A stretch of DNA of 8,736 nucleotides from Bacteroidales bacterium (GTDB lineage: Bacteria; Bacteroidota; Bacteroidia; Bacteroidales; UBA932), in assembly GCA_023230265.1 (NCBI GenBank), contig JALNXR010000074.1:1-8736 (forward strand), written 5' to 3'. Below, one piece after another: positions 1 through 7,547 of the stretch (its first letter is position 1; each line of letters begins with the position of its first letter). The notes beneath the pieces were generated by a model. It was not told the DNA's origin and did no database searches. It saw nothing but the letters and a program-made list of their open reading frames with translations. The position numbers and the translations under genes are program-made.

Positions 1-35
1 TTAAACGTTTTTGACTTTCCGTTGTTTTATATCCA

Positions 36-90
36 TTGATCATTAAAATCAATATTGATCAACAACAGCTCCATTTTTAACAGCTCCATT
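36..90. repeat. Dyad and short direct repeat upstream of the TlpA-like gene
   Basis: TTGATC at 36-41 is mirrored by GATCAA at 57-62, and the space between contains the perfect 10-base palindrome TCAATATTGA (49-58). Immediately downstream, AACAGCTCCATT occurs twice, at 64-75 and 79-90, with a period of 15 bases. The dyad could be an operator for the downstream gene, but no clear TAnnTTTG promoter element is visible in 1-140. The region is very A+T rich, where short dyads arise by chance, so function is uncertain. Confidence 0.3.
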
Positions 91-140
91 ATTATCATTT
101 ATTTCTTAATACTCCGTTTAATTTAAAAAAAATATTTTTT

Positions 141-1226
141 ATGAAAAGATCTATTTTGATTGCAGCAATGGCACTTTTTAGCATTGCATCATTGGCTCAG
201 AGTAAAGAGTTCACTATTACAGGGACAGCTCCTGGCGGGGTTTCAGACGGTACCAAAGCTTACCTGTATGATATTGTATCCCGGAAGAGTATAGACAGTA
301 CAATTGTCAGCGACGGAAAATTTGAATTTAAGGGAAAAGCAGAGGGAAGCTCTGTATACTCAGTTACTATGGGTCGCTACGACAGACCTTTTATTCTGGA
401 AGCCGGTAATATTTATATTGATTTCGTAAATCAGAAAATTGGAGGATCTCCTCTTAACGATATACTTGCCAAATACGAAAAAGAGTCAGGTGAGATACAG
501 GCATCTGCAAGTGCAGAACGGCAGAAAATCGGCAGCGACAAGTCTGTCAGTGAGACTGACAGACTGATAATGATGTGTGAACTGGTGGTAAAAACGAATG
601 GTAAATTAACAGAAATTGCCCTGGGCTATTTAAAAGAAAATAAGAACAATGCAGCCGGAGCTCTTATCTTTAACACAAATATCAGAGGATTCATGGACCA
701 CAAAGAACTATTCGACAAATTTTACAGCTTAGCAGGGGAATATGTAAGAAACTTTCCTCCTGTTAAAGAAGCCCTAATCAAGTTTAATGCTCTGGAAAAG
801 ACTCGCGTAGGTATGCCTTTTGTGGATTTCACAATCAAGAACGGTAATCTTGACGGCAGCTCAGTCTCCTTCTCTGATTATATTGGCAAAGGAAAATATA
901 TTCTGGTTGATTTCTGGGCAAGCTGGTGCGCTCCCTGCAAGGCAGAGATCCCGAATATTGCAGCCGTGTACAATGAGTTCAAGGGGGATAAGTTTGATGT
1001 ACTGAGTATTGCAGTATGGGACGAAAGGGAAAAGACAATAAAATCAGCAAAAGAGCACAATGTTATCTGGAATCAGATCATTGATGCACAGAAGATCCCG
1101 ACAGGCCTCTACGGAATTTCCGGAATACCTCAGATTATGCTCTTTGGGCCTGACGGTAAGATAGTTGCAAAAGGCATCAGAGGCGAAAATATCAGGAAAG
1201 CAGTGGCTGATGCACTTGGAAAATAA
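141..1226 (+). CDS. Exported TlpA-like thioredoxin-fold protein with N-terminal DUF4369-type domain
   Basis: The 361-residue product starts with a basic then hydrophobic signal peptide (about residues 1-21, likely cut after AQS) with no lipobox cysteine, so a soluble periplasmic protein is expected. Residues about 23-115 are a beta-rich region of DUF4369 type, which opens many Bacteroidetes TlpA-like proteins. A helical linker follows (about 115-225). The C-terminal thioredoxin/AhpC-TSA fold (about 228-361) carries the redox motif WCAPC with Cys263 and Cys266, and the cis-proline loop GIP with Pro330. The family reduces or exchanges disulfides in exported proteins, often for cytochrome c maturation or thiol homeostasis; the substrate cannot be read from sequence. 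The start is the first ATG, next to the signal peptide; upstream is A-rich with no Shine-Dalgarno, normal for Bacteroidetes. It has its own transcription unit, separated from the hyf genes by 348 bases of repeats. Function class is sure, the specific role is not. Confidence 0.93.
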   Translation: MKRSILIAAMALFSIASLAQSKEFTITGTAPGGVSDGTKAYLYDIVSRKSIDSTIVSDGKFEFKGKAEGSSVYSVTMGRYDRPFILEAGNIYIDFVNQKIGGSPLNDILAKYEKESGEIQASASAERQKIGSDKSVSETDRLIMMCELVVKTNGKLTEIALGYLKENKNNAAGALIFNTNIRGFMDHKELFDKFYSLAGEYVRNFPPVKEALIKFNALEKTRVGMPFVDFTIKNGNLDGSSVSFSDYIGKGKYILVDFWASWCAPCKAEIPNIAAVYNEFKGDKFDVLSIAVWDEREKTIKSAKEHNVIWNQIIDAQKIPTGLYGISGIPQIMLFGPDGKIVAKGIRGENIRKAVADALGK

Positions 1227-1258
1227 TTTTCTCTTATAATATCATAAGTGACAGCTAA

Positions 1259-1357
1259 CTAAAGTTCCCCATATCAAGAGTATGGGTTTCAGTCTAAAAG
1301 TGCCACATGCTAAAGTTACTCACTTCAAGAGTTAAAGGGTAACAGTCAAAAGTGCTA
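1259..1357. repeat. Two degenerate ~51-base direct repeats
   Basis: Unit 1 (1259-1309) and unit 2 (1310-1357) share, in the same order and nearly the same spacing, the blocks CTAAAGTT, TCAAGAG, AGTC and AAAAGTGC. Between the shared blocks the sequence differs but local pairing is kept. Unit 1 can fold with CCCATA (1268-1273) against TATGGG (1281-1286), and unit 2 with GTTAC (1315-1319) against GTAAC (1339-1343). Repeated AAAGTKNC-like words resemble the multiple terminal transposase-binding repeats of IS21-type elements, so this may be an IS end left behind; that is inference. No reading frame of useful length crosses it. It lies directly downstream of the TlpA-like gene and could affect transcript 3'-end stability. 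Confidence 0.5.
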
Positions 1358-1481
1358 GGTGTTAGCAAATTTTATAACCTATTGCTGTTGAGTCGTATAG
1401 ATAATTTTTCAAAAAGTATAGTTTTTTGAAAAATTCTCACAACGCATATAGTCAGCGACTTATAAAATTTGCTAACACCTA
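1356..1481. mobile_element. 126-base near-palindromic element, MITE-like
   Basis: Two perfect 22-base inverted arms (1356-1377 and 1460-1481) enclose a second perfect 13-base inverted pair (AATTTTTCAAAAA at 1403-1415 and its complement at 1423-1435) around a 7-base loop. The segments joining outer and inner arms (25 and 24 bases) pair only partly. The arms begin and end with TA, so the element can be read as GGTGTTAGC-type terminal inverted repeats flanked by a TA duplication. This is the pattern of IS630/Tc1-mariner-type miniature elements. It encodes nothing. An alternative is a large hairpin acting in RNA as an insulator between the TlpA-like gene and the hyf operon; there is no clean uridine tract as in a classical terminator. 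Confidence 0.5.
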
Positions 1482-1495
1482 TGTCCCGTCCTGAA

Positions 1496-1523
1496 ACAGG
1501 TGGTTCATCCGGATGTACCCTGT
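1496..1523. promoter_or_regulatory. Nested dyad abutting the hyf promoter, possible operator
   Basis: The perfect 10-base palindrome CATCCGGATG (1506-1515) is bracketed by ACAGG (1496-1500) and CCTGT (1519-1523), giving a nearly symmetric 28-base site shifted by two bases. It ends three bases before the TTTG -33 element of the predicted hyfB promoter. The position fits an activator or repressor site, but no regulator gene is present and the assignment rests on symmetry and position only. Confidence 0.3.
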
Positions 1524-1526
1524 TAG

Positions 1527-1558
1527 TTTGCGAATTCAGTTTATAACCTATACATTTG
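1527..1558 (+). promoter_or_regulatory. Bacteroidetes-type sigma promoter for the hyf operon
   Basis: TTTG at 1527-1530 is separated by exactly 20 bases from TACATTTG at 1551-1558, matching the Bacteroides primary-sigma consensus (TTTG, 19-21 bases, TAnnTTTG). Transcription would begin a few bases after 1558, leaving only about 10 untranslated bases before the hyfB ATG at 1575. That agrees with the absence of a Shine-Dalgarno sequence. The next three genes have no spacing for separate promoters, so this probably drives at least hyfBCEF. Confidence 0.65.
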
Positions 1559-1574
1559 CGCTCTCAATATTTTA

Positions 1575-3635
1575 ATGGAAAGCTTTTTGATTTTGGTTGT
1601 TAATTTGCTGGCTGTCACGGCAATGCTGCTCTTTCCCTTTTTCAAAACAAGGGGAAGAGGCATAATCACTATATCTGTAATTACCCTGCAATCTCTGCTC
1701 AGTATCCTTTTGGCAATACTGGTGTTTTCAAACGGAGCTTTCGAATACACTCTTCCGGGATCATTTGTCACCGGGGAGATAAATATCAGAATAGACCAGT
1801 TGTCTGCATGGTTTATGCTGATAATCAGCTTTTCATTTATCACCGGGGGATGGTACGGTTTGCAGTACATGAAGCATTACAAATCAGAGACCTCTGCAAT
1901 TACCCTTCACGCAGTTGCCTTTATTACAGTATTCACCTCTCTGATTGATATCTGTATTATTCGTAACAGCTTTGTGTTTTTGATATTTTGGGAGCTGATG
2001 GCTCTTAGTTCTTTTATTCTGATCATTTTTGACCATACCAAAAGAGATACCCTCAAAGCCGGTATAAATTTTCTTATCCAGTCGCACATCAGCATTCTAT
2101 TTCTCACTGCGGGATTTATCTGGATGAAGATCAGGACCGGAACCTTTGACTTTGATGCCATTGCTACTTTTACATCCACTCAGCCGGCAGCAATTGGAAC
2201 AGGTCTCTTTGTAATACTATTTATCGGATTTGCAATAAAAGCAGGATTTGTACCGTTTCATACCTGGCTCCCCCTGGCACACCCTGCCGCTCCGGCGCAC
2301 ATCTCAGGAGTAATGTCGGGAGTAATTATAAAAGCAGGTATATACGGTATTCTCAGAATGTTGCTACTGATAAAAGCTGATATGGTAACTGCCGGATATT
2401 TCATTGTTTCAATCTCTGCAATTTCAGGACTTTATGGCGTGATGCTGGCCATTGTTCAGCACAATCTTAAAAAACTTCTTGCCTACCACTCAATAGAGAA
2501 TATAGGTATAATCGGGATAGGGATCGGTGTGGGATGTCTGGGTGTGGGTTATCACAATCAGGTTGTAGCATTCTTTGGATTTGCAGGAGCTCTTCTGCAC
2601 ACTCTTAATCACTCCCTTTTTAAGTCCCTGTTGTTTTACAGTGCCGGAAATATATATCAGGCAATACATTCAATGAATATTGAGTCAATGGGTGGTCTGA
2701 TGAAAAAGATGCCCCGTTCTGCATGGCTTTTTCTTGTGGGTTCAGTGGCTATATGTGGTTTGCCTCCGTTTAACGGATTTGTATCGGAGTTCTTGATTTA
2801 CAGCGGATTGTTTAAAGGAATGGTATCAGGTAATTTTCTCTCTTCCATATTTATGCTCTTTACCGCACTCTCTCTGGTACTCATTGGAGGTCTGGCTATT
2901 CTCTGCTTTACAAAGGCATTCGGTATAGTTTTTCTGGGCCAAAGCAGGGAAGATCATAGTTTTGACTCTGATCCTGAGAAAAGCTCCAGAATAATTCCTA
3001 TGTCTTTTATCGCACTCGCAATAGTGATTATCGGAGTGATGCCCGCTTTGCTGATGCCTGCTCTGAATCAATGCGCCGGGCTTTATCAGGAGGGGCTGAT
3101 ACCAGTGGATGCTACCGGAATTATCAATGCTCAGGAGACCGGGACAATTGATTCCGCAATCGGCACAATTTCAGGAATAGGCTGGTACTCACTTATTTTT
3201 ATTGCAGTTACGGCTCTTATTTTTTTAATCAGACATCTGCTGGTTTCAAAGAGGGAGCAGAGAACAGATATTACATGGGGGTGCGGTTATACAGGTGACA
3301 GTTCAAGAATGCAATACACGGCATCTTCCTTTGTCAGGACCTATCGCAAACTTGCAGGAGGAGTGCTGGATGTAAAGAGGGAGAAAAAAGAGGCAGAGGG
3401 GCTCTATCCAACTGATCTTGAACAGCACACCCATCCCGGTGACACTTTGGAGAGATGGCTTATTGAGAAACCGGTGATATCGGTAAGAAAATTTCTGAAC
3501 AGGTTCCTCTTTTTACAAAATGGTAATATTCAGGCTTATATATTATATGGTCTCATTTTTATCGCTCTTACGATTTTAATTCCCCTTTTGTCAGAGAATA
3601 TAGAATCATTCATTAACCTTTTAAAGAACCTCTAG
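1575..3635 (+). CDS. hyfB: Hydrogenase-4/Ehr-type antiporter-like membrane subunit (HyfB-like)
   Basis: This 686-residue polytopic protein (E. coli HyfB is about 670) belongs to the NuoL/Mrp proton-antiporter family and should form a proton-translocating channel in the membrane arm of a complex I-like or group 4 hydrogenase-like assembly. The key charged residues sit in the expected places. Glu140 is in FWELMALSS. Lys222 lies before the FVPFHTWLP loop (His229). The HSIEN and HSLFK helices carry histidine and lysine. Glu405 is in FNGFVSEF, the position that is Glu in NuoM. The HyfB-specific C-terminal cytoplasmic stretch is present (about 566-590, with WGCGYTG and QYTASSF), which separates it from a plain NuoL. 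The ATG at 1575 lies just after the predicted transcription start. Its stop TAG is directly followed by the hyfC ATG, implying coupled translation. Family assignment is strong; whether its complex makes H2 is doubtful (see hyfG). Confidence 0.93.
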   Translation: MESFLILVVNLLAVTAMLLFPFFKTRGRGIITISVITLQSLLSILLAILVFSNGAFEYTLPGSFVTGEINIRIDQLSAWFMLIISFSFITGGWYGLQYMKHYKSETSAITLHAVAFITVFTSLIDICIIRNSFVFLIFWELMALSSFILIIFDHTKRDTLKAGINFLIQSHISILFLTAGFIWMKIRTGTFDFDAIATFTSTQPAAIGTGLFVILFIGFAIKAGFVPFHTWLPLAHPAAPAHISGVMSGVIIKAGIYGILRMLLLIKADMVTAGYFIVSISAISGLYGVMLAIVQHNLKKLLAYHSIENIGIIGIGIGVGCLGVGYHNQVVAFFGFAGALLHTLNHSLFKSLLFYSAGNIYQAIHSMNIESMGGLMKKMPRSAWLFLVGSVAICGLPPFNGFVSEFLIYSGLFKGMVSGNFLSSIFMLFTALSLVLIGGLAILCFTKAFGIVFLGQSREDHSFDSDPEKSSRIIPMSFIALAIVIIGVMPALLMPALNQCAGLYQEGLIPVDATGIINAQETGTIDSAIGTISGIGWYSLIFIAVTALIFLIRHLLVSKREQRTDITWGCGYTGDSSRMQYTASSFVRTYRKLAGGVLDVKREKKEAEGLYPTDLEQHTHPGDTLERWLIEKPVISVRKFLNRFLFLQNGNIQAYILYGLIFIALTILIPLLSENIESFINLLKNL

Positions 3636-4538
3636 ATGGTGAGCTTTATCCTCATAATTATTGCCTCTCTCCTTTTTACCGGATTTCTGGTGAAAACAAA
3701 GAGCATGCTGTCAGGCAGAAAAGGGCCCGGGATATTGCAGCCGATGAAAGATATAATAAGGCTATGGAGAAAAGGCTCTGTATACAGTAAAACTACCTCG
3801 GCAATTTTCAGGATTGCCCCGACAATCTATTTCTCCTCTGTAGTAATGGCCATTCTGATGGTACCACACGGAGAGAGAAGCGGAATAATCTCATTTGAAG
3901 GCGATTTTGTGATGTTTGCATATCTATTGGCTTTCGGGAAATTTATGATGATAATCTCTGCACTGGACACCGGAAGCAGTTTTGAGGGTATGGGTGCTTC
4001 AAGGGAGGCCCTCTTTTCTATGCTGGTCGAACCCGCCTTTTTTCTGGTTATGGGCTCTCTGGCACTCTTCACCGGGAATACCTCCTTTAGCGGAATATTT
4101 GAAACACTACATTACGAAACCAATATCTCGTACATGCTCGGGGCAATGGCAGCAGTGATATTCGTGCTGATTGCAATGATAGAGAACAGCCGGATGCCGG
4201 TTGACGACCCTAAAACACATCTTGAACTTACCATGATCCATGAGGTGATGATACTTGACAACAGTGGATTTGACCTTGGAACAATAATGTACACTTCCAA
4301 TCTCAGGTTTGCAATGTACGGTGCTCTGATATCCAACTTCTTTATAGGAGTTTTACCTCTTTACATTTCAGTTCCGCTCTTTTTTGCAGTGCAGCTGCTG
4401 TTTGCAGTGACAGCAGGTATAATTGAATCATTCACTGCTCGTTTTAGAATGTCACACAATCCGCAGTATATTCTTATTCTGACATCAGTGTCAATACTGA
4501 TGTTCTTTGGAGTGCTTTTAATGCAGGGGAGATTTTAA
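3636..4538 (+). CDS. hyfC: NuoH-like membrane connector subunit (HyfC/HycD-like)
   Basis: The 300-residue product is the NuoH (respiratory complex I subunit 1) homologue that links the peripheral redox arm to the proton channels. Diagnostic pieces are the RKGPGILQPMKD segment after the first helix (residues 28-39), the acidic-rich loop GMGASREALFS with VEP (118-133, Glu132), and the strongly conserved IENSRMPVDDPKTHLELTMIH stretch (182-202), with Glu183, Asp190/Asp191, His195, Glu197 and then Glu203. Length is close to E. coli HyfC/HycD (a little over 300). The start ATG immediately abuts the hyfB stop codon (no spacer), so the reading frames are translationally coupled. This is the best conserved subunit of such operons, and nothing looks broken. 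Confidence 0.93.
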   Translation: MVSFILIIIASLLFTGFLVKTKSMLSGRKGPGILQPMKDIIRLWRKGSVYSKTTSAIFRIAPTIYFSSVVMAILMVPHGERSGIISFEGDFVMFAYLLAFGKFMMIISALDTGSSFEGMGASREALFSMLVEPAFFLVMGSLALFTGNTSFSGIFETLHYETNISYMLGAMAAVIFVLIAMIENSRMPVDDPKTHLELTMIHEVMILDNSGFDLGTIMYTSNLRFAMYGALISNFFIGVLPLYISVPLFFAVQLLFAVTAGIIESFTARFRMSHNPQYILILTSVSILMFFGVLLMQGRF

Positions 4539-4547
4539 ACAGAAAAA

Positions 4548-5177
4548 ATGATAGATATATTACTCATATCCATGGCTATAACGCTGCTCTACATGAGCAT
4601 CGCCAATAGGTTACAGACATATCTCTCGATTCTTGTCTTTCAGGGTTTTATCCTTTTTGGAGCATCCTATCTTTCCCTTCCTGATATAAGCACATTCAAC
4701 CTGTTGTTCATAATGCTCGAAACAATTGTTTTTAAAGCTATTGCGGTTCCGTGGATAATCCGTTACATAATTAAAAGGAATAAGATCACCCGGATTGCAG
4801 AGCCCTATCTCTCAAACTTTGCATCCCTTCTGATTGTCACCTCTATTATAGTTGTAACTATTGTTCTTTCTAATTCGATCCAGGACAGGAACCTTGACAG
4901 GACCTTCTTTGTTGTGGCACTCTCCACTCTTTTCACAGGGCTCTATCTTATCGTCTCAAGGAAAAAGATTATCACTCACATCATCGGTTACATAGTGATT
5001 GAGAACGGAGTTTTTGTACTCTCCCTTGCTGTGGGCAATGAGATGCCTCTGCTGTTAAACCTGGGCATCATGCTGGATATCTTTGCCAGTATCTTTATAT
5101 TAGGTGTCTTTTTCAATAAGATCGGCGATGTGCTTAAGGATCCGGATGTTAATGTTTTACAGAATCTAAAAGATTGA
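4548..5177 (+). CDS. hyfE: NuoK-like small membrane subunit (HyfE-like)
   Basis: The 209-residue, strongly hydrophobic protein matches the length and pattern of hydrogenase-4 component E (about 216 residues in E. coli). It corresponds to NuoK with an extra N-terminal region. Visible features are the RLQTYLSILVFQGF opening (21-34), intramembrane Glu58 with Lys63 in LETIVFKAIAVPW, and the NuoK-like helix with IENGVF (151-156, Glu152), followed by Asp177. Such buried acids carry protons in this family. It begins nine bases after the hyfC stop, with no Shine-Dalgarno but an A-rich AGAAAAA before the ATG. Gene order hyfB-hyfC-hyfE lacks hyfD, which lies between hyfC and hyfE in E. coli hydrogenase-4, so the complex has a shorter proton-pumping arm. 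Confidence 0.9.
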   Translation: MIDILLISMAITLLYMSIANRLQTYLSILVFQGFILFGASYLSLPDISTFNLLFIMLETIVFKAIAVPWIIRYIIKRNKITRIAEPYLSNFASLLIVTSIIVVTIVLSNSIQDRNLDRTFFVVALSTLFTGLYLIVSRKKIITHIIGYIVIENGVFVLSLAVGNEMPLLLNLGIMLDIFASIFILGVFFNKIGDVLKDPDVNVLQNLKD

Positions 5178-5181
5178 ACAG

Positions 5182-6624
5182 ATGATCTGGATGTTTTTAG
5201 CGGCAACATTTGCAATCAGCACAGCTCTGGTTATCAATAAAAACAGAGGCGTCAATTATGCGCTGGTGCTGTTGTACCAATGTCTTTTCCTGGGTTTCGG
5301 AGTGTATCAGTATTTCTATATCAACACAATTCAGCATGGGGTATTTAAATCAGATCCACTGGCAGTGCTGATGCTGCTTGCACTCTGTTTCATTTCGGTC
5401 CCGGTATTATTCCATGCTTACAGGTACATAGATAAGGATGACTCAGAGGCAACTCCCCACACCAGAGGTGTATTTTTTGCCGCTCTGATACTGCTGATAA
5501 CAGCTTGTAGCATGGCTTACTTATCAGATCATCTGGCCGTTACCTGGATTTTTATTGAGATTACAACTCTTAGTGCGTCGGTGCTTATCTATCACCACCG
5601 CAGCATCAGAGCTCTGGAAGGAACCTGGAAATATGTATTTATCTGCGCTATAAGCATAACCTTTATCTATGTCGGGATACTTTTTCTGAGTCTTTCTCTC
5701 AAGGAGGCCGGCGTGCAGGATATATCCTTTACATCCCTGATGAAAAATGCCGGAAAACTGGATCCATTCTGGCTGAAGCTTTCATTTTTATTTATCTACA
5801 CAGGCCTGACGGCCAAGCTGGGACTGGTTCCTATGTACACTGCCGGCATTGATGCAAAGGACAAGGCTCCCGGACCTGTAGGGGCAATTCTTGCAAGTGC
5901 TCTTATGAATGTCGGGTTTGTCTCCCTGTATCGTGTCTATGCAGTTATCTCAGGCACTCCTTCCATGTCATGGGCAGGGACTATTATGATGATAGCGGCA
6001 ATACTCTCCGTATTTGTGGCAACTGTCTATATGACAAGGATTAAGAACATCAAAAGGATGTTTGCATATTCTGGGATAGAACATATGGGAATTGCTGTTC
6101 TTGCACTTGCTGCAGGCGGAATAGGTGTTTATGCTGCAATTCTGCATATATTTCTTCACACTCTTGTAAAACCAGTGCTGTTTCTGCAATACAACCAGAT
6201 TTACCGGATTTACCAGAGCAAAAGTATCTATGACCTGGGTAACTATTTCAGATACAACAGAGCGGGTGCGATTGTTATACTGCTTGGATTTATCTCTGTT
6301 GCTGCAATGCCCCCATCCGCTCTTTTTGTAAGTGAGTTTATGGTGTTCCAGTCGCTGTTTTCAGGCGGGCACCTGCTGATTATGGCAGTGTTGTTGATTT
6401 TGCTTACCTTTATAATATGGGGCCTCGGTGTCAATATTTTCAAGCTCCTTTTTACACCCCGGATCTCTGAGGGGCTTTTAAAAGAAGAGATCAATGTGCC
6501 TAAAATCAACCCCTGGGAATCGTTGCCTCAATATGTGCTTATTATAGCCTCGGTCTATCTTGCCTACAACCCTCCAGCAAAACTTGTATGGATGATCCAG
6601 GAGGCGGTTAAACTTATACAGTAG
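5182..6624 (+). CDS. hyfF: Second antiporter-like membrane subunit (HyfF-like, NuoM/N family)
   Basis: The 480-residue polytopic protein is the HyfF-type Mrp-antiporter homologue (E. coli HyfF is about 526). Channel residues are visible: Glu126 in TWIFIEITTLSAS, Lys212 in GLTAKLGLVPMYT, the RMFAYSGIEHMG helix (Glu300, His301), HIFLHTLVKP (His326, Lys330), and Glu385 in ALFVSEFMVFQ. The usual HTWLP loop after the first lysine is replaced by VPMYTAGIDAKDKAPGP, typical of HyfF rather than NuoM. It starts four bases after the hyfE stop. Downstream, the operon is interrupted: its TAG stop overlaps the G of a GTTATG sequence that forms the left edge of the A+T-rich insert. The C-terminus looks complete, so the insert seems to have landed just behind the gene. 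Confidence 0.92.
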   Translation: MIWMFLAATFAISTALVINKNRGVNYALVLLYQCLFLGFGVYQYFYINTIQHGVFKSDPLAVLMLLALCFISVPVLFHAYRYIDKDDSEATPHTRGVFFAALILLITACSMAYLSDHLAVTWIFIEITTLSASVLIYHHRSIRALEGTWKYVFICAISITFIYVGILFLSLSLKEAGVQDISFTSLMKNAGKLDPFWLKLSFLFIYTGLTAKLGLVPMYTAGIDAKDKAPGPVGAILASALMNVGFVSLYRVYAVISGTPSMSWAGTIMMIAAILSVFVATVYMTRIKNIKRMFAYSGIEHMGIAVLALAAGGIGVYAAILHIFLHTLVKPVLFLQYNQIYRIYQSKSIYDLGNYFRYNRAGAIVILLGFISVAAMPPSALFVSEFMVFQSLFSGGHLLIMAVLLILLTFIIWGLGVNIFKLLFTPRISEGLLKEEINVPKINPWESLPQYVLIIASVYLAYNPPAKLVWMIQEAVKLIQ

Positions 6625-6681
6625 TTATGTCCAAGCAAATAACACCAAGGTTATTTCCTCTTTTCTCTTACGATATTTTTA

Positions 6682-6689
6682 TATATTTG
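6682..6689 (+). promoter_or_regulatory. TAnnTTTG -7 element upstream of the BRO-N gene
   Basis: TATATTTG matches the Bacteroidetes -7 consensus and lies 20 bases before the ATG at 6709. A proper TTTG at the -33 position is missing; only T-rich sequence (about 6654-6664) is there. If active, it would let the inserted gene, and perhaps hyfG behind it, be transcribed independently of the main hyf promoter. Confidence 0.4.
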
Positions 6690-6708
6690 TGAATATAATG
6701 ATTTGATT

Positions 6709-7539
6709 ATGACAAGAGAAGCAGCTATAAAACTTTTTGAACAAAAGCAGATACGTTCTATATGGAGAGATGATAATGAAAAATGGTATTTTTCAATAAT
6801 TGACGTTATTGAAGTATTAACAGGAACAGATCGTCCACGAAAATATTGGAGTGACTTAAAAACCAAGCTTAGAAAGGAGGGTAGTGAACTGTCCGAAAAC
6901 ATCGGACAGTTGAGATTGATTGCAGAAGATGGAAAATCAAGGAAGACAGATGTGGCTGATACAGAGCAACTATTGCGATTAATCCAAAGTATTCCATCCC
7001 CAAGGGTTGAGCCATTTAAAATTTGGTTAGCACAGGTAGGTCGTGAACGTATTGATGAGATAGAAGATCCTGAATTAGGGATTGACCGCCTAATGGAGAC
7101 CTATTTGCGAAAAGGTTATAGTAAAGAGTGGATAAACCAGCGATTGAAAAGCATCGAAGTCAGAAAAGAACTTACAGATGAATGGGAAAAAAGAGGAGTT
7201 CAAAAAGGTCAGGAGTTTGCGATTTTAACAGATGAAATTACAAGAGCTTGGAGCGGCTTAACAACAAAACAATATAAGAGTCTGAAAGATTTAAAGAAGG
7301 AGAACCTCAGAGACCATATGACAAATCTTGAACTGGTTTTAAATATGCTTGCCGAAGCCACAACATCTGAGATTTCCAAGACAAAGAATCCAGATACTTT
7401 TGAAAAGAGCAGGATAATTGCACATCAAGGAGGAACAATTGCAGGTAATACCAGGCGCGAGATTGAAGAGAAAACCGGAAAAAATATTGTAACTGGCAAA
7501 AATGCGAAACTACTTGAAAAGGACAAAGACTATGATTAA
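6709..7539 (+). CDS. BRO-N-domain (phage antirepressor-like) protein
   Basis: The 276-residue soluble protein opens with a BRO-N-type domain (about 1-105): a beta strand pair with IRSIWRDDNEKWYFSIIDVIEVL, then DRPRKYWSDLKTKL, ELSENIGQLRL, the acidic DVADTEQLLRLIQSIPSP and EPFKIWLAQVG. The middle and C-terminal parts (RKELTDEWEKRG 152-163, LKKENLRDHMTNLEL 195-209, GGTIAGNTRREIEEKTGKN 241-259) match a family seen beside mobile DNA in many bacteria. Its layout recalls DNA-damage-inducible protein D, though that link is distant. BRO-N domains are known to bind DNA or act in phage repression; no enzymatic function can be claimed. I chose the ATG at 6709; a TTG two codons upstream (6703) is possible but less likely. 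Base composition is clearly more A+T rich than the flanking hyf genes, consistent with transfer. It has no functional tie to the membrane complex it interrupts. Confidence 0.85.
   Translation: MTREAAIKLFEQKQIRSIWRDDNEKWYFSIIDVIEVLTGTDRPRKYWSDLKTKLRKEGSELSENIGQLRLIAEDGKSRKTDVADTEQLLRLIQSIPSPRVEPFKIWLAQVGRERIDEIEDPELGIDRLMETYLRKGYSKEWINQRLKSIEVRKELTDEWEKRGVQKGQEFAILTDEITRAWSGLTTKQYKSLKDLKKENLRDHMTNLELVLNMLAEATTSEISKTKNPDTFEKSRIIAHQGGTIAGNTRREIEEKTGKNIVTGKNAKLLEKDKDYD
6887..6911. repeat. Perfect 10-base hairpin inside the BRO-N gene
   Basis: AACTGTCCGA (6887-6896) pairs perfectly with TCGGACAGTT (6902-6911) around the loop AAACA. It falls in codons for the conserved ELSENIGQLRL segment, so protein constraint may explain part of it. 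A self-binding site for the encoded DNA-binding-like protein is possible but unsupported. Confidence 0.4.
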
Positions 7540-7547
7540 ATTGCCAG

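Noticed and set aside
1233..1248. CTTAT/ATAAG hairpin after the TlpA-like gene as an intrinsic terminator.
   Set aside because: The stem is only five A+T pairs and no T tract follows.
1254..1366. GCTAAC (1254-1259) and GTTAGC (1361-1366) as outer boxes of a second attC-like site.
   Set aside because: The sequence between them is made of direct repeats, not a continuing inverted stem, so no attC fold is formed.
1541..1870. Minus-strand open frame of 109 codons overlapping the hyf promoter and hyfB.
   Set aside because: It is antisense to clear hyfB coding sequence, has no recognisable domain and is best explained as a shadow frame.
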